Assembly (NCBI GenBank): GCA_030066045.1
Contig: JASJCJ010000062.1
Coordinates: forward strand, 1 to 49,301
From: Calothrix sp. MO_167.B12
GTDB lineage: Bacteria > Cyanobacteriota > Cyanobacteriia > Cyanobacteriales > Nostocaceae
Reading direction: 5' to 3'
DNA length: 49,301 nt
Made by a program: the position numbers and the translations under genes
Shown: positions 45,817 to 49,301 of the stretch, piece by piece
Numbering within the stretch: the stretch's first letter is position 1
How the letters are laid out: each line of letters starts with the position of its first letter
The notes under the pieces: model-generated
What the model was told of the DNA's origin: nothing
Seen by the model: the letters and a program-made list of their open reading frames with translations, nothing else
Database searches by the model: none

Positions 45817-47895
45817 TTAGTCCTCAAGATTCATCTTCTCAAGATCGTCTAACAGATCTTGCAATTGCCCATCAATGGTAAAGGAAGCCGGAACCTGACG
45901 GGGAGGATAGTCCCGAAACGTGTCTAGGAATTTGCCAATGTAATATTGGCTTGGTGGAATGACAAACGCATGATTGGTCTTCCAAATGTCATAGTACGAT
46001 GATTCTTTTGGCGCACGCTCAAAAGGATCGCGACGCAGGTTAAGGACAATAGGAATCCTCAATTTAATAAAAGGCTCAGACCAGACCTTGGCACCTTTTT
46101 CCCGTTGCTCGGCAAAGATCAGTTTCCAATCATCATAGCGCAAAGCTGAGGGATAAGCATCGTCCGTGAGATAGAACATCTCGTGACGGGGTGCTTCTAC
46201 TGGCAACTCAGCAATTAGTAGGTTTTTACGTCGTAATTTTCGTAATTTATATTTAAGGCGGTTGATCTTGTCAAGGTAATCCAGGCGAGGTAAGAAGTTG
46301 TACCCATCTAGGTGCAGCGGGTGGAAATCTCGACCGTTGGCTTCATAAACCACGGGGAGTTCAGTCCCATCGCAGGTACCGTCTGTTGGAGGCTCTTCTT
46401 CAAGACAAGGGTTGAGCAATTGAGTCTTAACATCTTGAAGTTCTTCAATTCCAGTTGCCGAAGCTAGAGTTGGTAACCAATCCAACATGGAAATGATATC
46501 GTTGGACACGACACCACCTTTCCAACGGGCAGGCCAGCGCACCAAAAAGGGAACCCGGAAACCACCTTCCCAGTTGGTGTTCTTTTCCCCATGGAATGGA
46601 ATAGTCCCACCATCAGGCCACTTATAGAATTGCGCTCCATTATCTGCGGTGTAGATAACGATCGTGTTGTCTGCAACACCCAACTCATCAAGTTCGTCGA
46701 GCAGCTCGCCCACCATACCATCGTTTTCTACCATACCATCAGCAAAGAGTCCTTGACCGGTGACGCCTTCCGACTCAGGCTTCAAATGGGTATATACATG
46801 CATCCGGCTGGGATTCAACCAGACGAAGAACGGCTTGTTATTATCAACTGCCTTTTCCATAAAGGCCACGGCTGCACCTTGAAACTCCTCGTCCACTGTA
46901 GGCATCCGAGCACTACTCAGCGCTCCTGTGTTGCAAATTACTTGGTAACCCACGGGGCCTACATCTTCATCTTCATTATCTTTGTCTTCATCTACAACAT
47001 AAGAAAGTTGTTTCTCATCATCATCAAGTGATTCATCATAAATACAGGGATGCTCTGGAACTAGAGAATCATGAAGTTCCTTCGCTTCTGCCACCGTCTG
47101 AGGCGATCCTTCCACCCTTGTATCATAAGAATGGAGAACACCCTTGGGACCATACTTTTTAACGTAGTCACCGTCTGGTCCGCCCGGATAATCAGGGTTT
47201 TCTGGCTCTTCCTCAGAGTTGAGGTGATAGAGATTGCCATAAAACTCTTCAAAGCCATGATTGGTGGGAAGAAACTCATCGCGATCGCCCAGGTGGTTCT
47301 TGCCAAATTGGCCTGTAGCATAGCCCTGTTCTTTCAAAATTTCAGCCAGGGTAATATCTTCGGTGCTGAGTCCCAAGTCAGACCCTGGGAGACCTACTTT
47401 GGTCAAACCAGTACGTCCAGGGGTTTGACCCGTGATGAATGCTGCCCGTCCAGCGGTACAGCTATTTTCTGCATAAGCATCGGTAAAGCGAATGCCCTCT
47501 TCAGCAATGCGATCGATGTTTGGGGTACGGTAGCCCATCATGCCGTCATTGTAGGCACTGAGGTTAAACCAACCCACATCGTCAGTCATAATGACCAGAA
47601 TGTTAGGTGGGCTGGTGGTCTCCTGGGGCAACGTCTGTTCAGAGGCATCTAAAGCCCCCTCCATTGTGTCACCTGAAATGCTAGGTAGGCTAGTCTTCTG
47701 GGGCAACGTCTGTTCAAAGGCATCTAAAGCCTTCATCATTAAGTCACTTGAAAGCCCCATTTTTTCCTTGGGCAGCTCAAAATTAAAGTTTTGATGAGCA
47801 AAAGCAGGAGCGATCGGGAGCCAGGGCAGCATTCCCGAGAGGAATAGTAGAAGGGAGGTCGCAATCGCGATTCCCATTTTTATAACTCGTTTCAC
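45817..47895 (-). CDS. Secreted sulfatase (type I, formylglycine-dependent)
   Basis: A 692-aa arylsulfatase-family enzyme. A signal peptide spans roughly residues 1-33 (cleavage after APAFA). An N-terminal insert with two tandem copies of a ~30-residue unit (ALDAFEQTLPQKTS / ALDASEQTLPQETTS) precedes the catalytic domain: NILVIMTDDVGWFN (metal Asp pair), ENSCTAGRAAFITGQTPGR (CxAGR signature; the Cys becomes formylglycine), GQFGKNHLGD, IVIYTADNGAQFY and GGTIPFHGEKNTNWEGGFRVP. It hydrolyses sulfate esters outside the cytoplasm; the substrate is unknown. The FGE needed for activation is downstream on the same strand. A second copy lies upstream in the same orientation. Confidence 0.92.
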   Translation of the reverse strand: MKRVIKMGIAIATSLLLFLSGMLPWLPIAPAFAHQNFNFELPKEKMGLSSDLMMKALDAFEQTLPQKTSLPSISGDTMEGALDASEQTLPQETTSPPNILVIMTDDVGWFNLSAYNDGMMGYRTPNIDRIAEEGIRFTDAYAENSCTAGRAAFITGQTPGRTGLTKVGLPGSDLGLSTEDITLAEILKEQGYATGQFGKNHLGDRDEFLPTNHGFEEFYGNLYHLNSEEEPENPDYPGGPDGDYVKKYGPKGVLHSYDTRVEGSPQTVAEAKELHDSLVPEHPCIYDESLDDDEKQLSYVVDEDKDNEDEDVGPVGYQVICNTGALSSARMPTVDEEFQGAAVAFMEKAVDNNKPFFVWLNPSRMHVYTHLKPESEGVTGQGLFADGMVENDGMVGELLDELDELGVADNTIVIYTADNGAQFYKWPDGGTIPFHGEKNTNWEGGFRVPFLVRWPARWKGGVVSNDIISMLDWLPTLASATGIEELQDVKTQLLNPCLEEEPPTDGTCDGTELPVVYEANGRDFHPLHLDGYNFLPRLDYLDKINRLKYKLRKLRRKNLLIAELPVEAPRHEMFYLTDDAYPSALRYDDWKLIFAEQREKGAKVWSEPFIKLRIPIVLNLRRDPFERAPKESSYYDIWKTNHAFVIPPSQYYIGKFLDTFRDYPPRQVPASFTIDGQLQDLLDDLEKMNLED

Positions 47896-48092
47896 GAACC
47901 AAAAAACTCCTTAATTTAGATGGTATTTTCTTTTTGTTGCATTCAATATGTAGAACTTCAGATTGATACTTCTGGTTTGAGTTTGGATAGTTCACCCAAA
48001 AGCGAGATCGCATTTTCGGGTAAACCATCAACTCACCTGGCGCGCTAGTCGCAAGACACAAACCAAAATCAAAAATCTGAAATTGGAATCGA

Positions 48093-49184
48093 TTACTCAA
48101 TGGGAGTCACTTCAATTGAATCGATGATGTCTTCAACAATCTTGTCAGGATTGGTGATGATAGGAGGCTGACTGGGGGGATACTTTTCAAATGTCGTCAG
48201 GTACTTCTGCACCAGTCCGATGGCTGGTGTTAGCAAGAACTGTCGGCGAGACCACCAGTCGTTATACTCGTTTGAATCAGTATCAGCCCGCTCGTAAGGA
48301 TCTCGGCGCAAGTTAAATAGCTTGGGAATCCGCAGTTTCACGAACGGCTCGCGCCAGACGTCGAAATAGTGAGCCCGTTGCTCCAAGAAGACTACTTTCC
48401 AGTCGCCAAGGCGAACCCCCGGCAGTTGTCCTTCATCGTTGAAGTAGATGAAGCCTGGACGTGCACCCTTGGAACCTTCTTCACCTGCACTTTCCAGATA
48501 AGGCAGTTGGTTATAACCATCTAGATAAGTACCGCAAAGATTGCTGGTGCTCTCTTCAAGGCAATCCTGCATTAGGGTCGTTTTGTAATCCGCGTACTTC
48601 TCTTCACCTAACGCTTCACCTACCGCTGCCATCAGCGTCGGCACCCAATCCAAGTGGGAGAAAATCTCGTGGGACACTACTCCTGCAGGGATATGACCTG
48701 GCCAGCTTACCAAAGCCGGAACGCGGTAGCCGCCTTCCCAGTTGGTGTTCTTCTCGCTTCGGAAGGGGCTGATCGCACCATCAGGCCACATATTATAATG
48801 GGGGCCGTTGTCGGTGGTATAGACGACGATCGTGTTTTCAGCAATGCCCAAATTATCCAACAAGTCAAGCAGCTCGCCCACATGATGGTCATGTTCCCAC
48901 ATACCATCAGCATAAAAATTATCATGGCTTTTGCCTTTCACTTCATCGCTGATGTGAGTGTTGTGGTGCATGCGGGTGGAGTTAAACCAAGTGAAGAAAG
49001 GTTGGTTGTTGTTGACGGCAGTGGTGATGAAGTCCTTGGTGTGCTCAAGGAATATATCATCAACCGTTTTCATCCGCTCAATAGTTAGCGCTCCGGTGTC
49101 CTTGCAGTACTGATTGCCCAATTCACCAAAGCGCCTGAGAGCTATTTTCCTGGGATTTTTCAGATCACTAGTGGTCTGTCCCAT
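48093..49184 (-). pseudogene. 5'-truncated second sulfatase
   Basis: A 363-aa frame matching the C-terminal half of the intact sulfatase: PFFTWFNSTRMHHNTHISDE, IVVYTTDNGPHYNMWPDG, SEKNTNWEGGYRVPALVSWPG, LPGVRLGDWKVVF and FVKLRIPKLFNLRRDPYERAD. The N-terminal half with the metal-binding Asp and CxAGR motif is cut off by MITE family A at 49169. The element supplies an ATG and the first residues MGQTTSD of the open frame. The missing half may lie beyond the window. It cannot be catalytic as it stands. Confidence 0.85.
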
Positions 49185-49299
49185 TAATTTTGATAGTTTA
49201 TTGTAGTGCGGGCATCTTGCCCGCTTCCTGATTACAGCAGGGAGCGAGACGCTCCCACTAAATTTTTTACCCTTCAGAACTTATGGGACAAAGCACTAG
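49169..49299. mobile_element. MITE family A, copy 2 (complete)
   Basis: 131 bp with terminal repeats TAGTGGTCTGTCCCAT / ATGGGACAAAGCACTA flanked by CTAG-like DNA. The interior palindromes GCGGGCATCTTGCCCGC and GGGAGCGAGACGCTCCC match copy 1. It lies inside the sulfatase reading frame. Confidence 0.88.
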
Positions 49300-49301
49300 T
49301 T

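Overview
The window comes from a filamentous, probably heterocyst-group, cyanobacterium. The evidence is the many HIP1 octamers (GCGATCGC), cyanobacterial proteins (Ftn2/ZipN, Tab2/DUF1092, DUF760, an HhoA-type protease, class II fructose-bisphosphate aldolase, PdhA), an AT-rich genome, and intergenic DNA full of small inverted-repeat elements. I could run no searches. Family calls rest on motifs I recognise.

Layout. Positions 1-22 kb are mostly housekeeping: a GT9 glycosyltransferase divergent from ispD, scpB, a DUF760 gene, hhoA, fba, tRNA-Lys(TTT), an aldose-epimerase-like gene, pdhA, ftn2/zipN, a relic of iscB with its probable omegaRNA, a 3D/MltA-like exported protein, Tab2, a TldE/PmbA protein and a hybrid histidine kinase. 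At least six families of small non-autonomous elements lie between these genes. At 22.8-26.4 kb come a solo IS607-type serine recombinase and a large beta-helix repeat protein.

The centrepiece is 27.0-32.8 kb, a bacterial Ro60/Rsr (TROVE-vWA) locus. A consensus-like promoter precedes a 66-aa protein gene. Next comes an array of ten Y-RNA-like elements, then the Ro gene, then two tandem paralogues of unknown function. All ten elements share a two-step terminal stem and a conserved internal loop, and the outer helix is kept by compensatory base changes. The inserts differ: three are circularly permuted tRNA mimics, three are tRNA mimics in normal order, one carries a near-perfect piece of 23S rRNA (the U1939 region), and three are simple hairpins. 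This looks like a set of RNA adaptors built for one Ro protein, and I know of no description of such an array.

At 33.4-40.6 kb two NHLM-type ABC transporters, one with a C39 leader peptidase, flank four small genes with GG/GA-type leaders, a decayed copy of the peptidase-transporter ATPase, and a Uma2 gene split by a 200-bp element with a 9-bp target duplication. At 40.9-44.3 kb are a sirtuin, a methyltransferase, an ectoine synthase fused to a formyltransferase-like domain, and a 5'-truncated ectB. At 44.5-49.3 kb are a formylglycine-generating enzyme, an intact secreted sulfatase, and a second sulfatase cut by an inverted-repeat element. A copy of that same element also opens the window.
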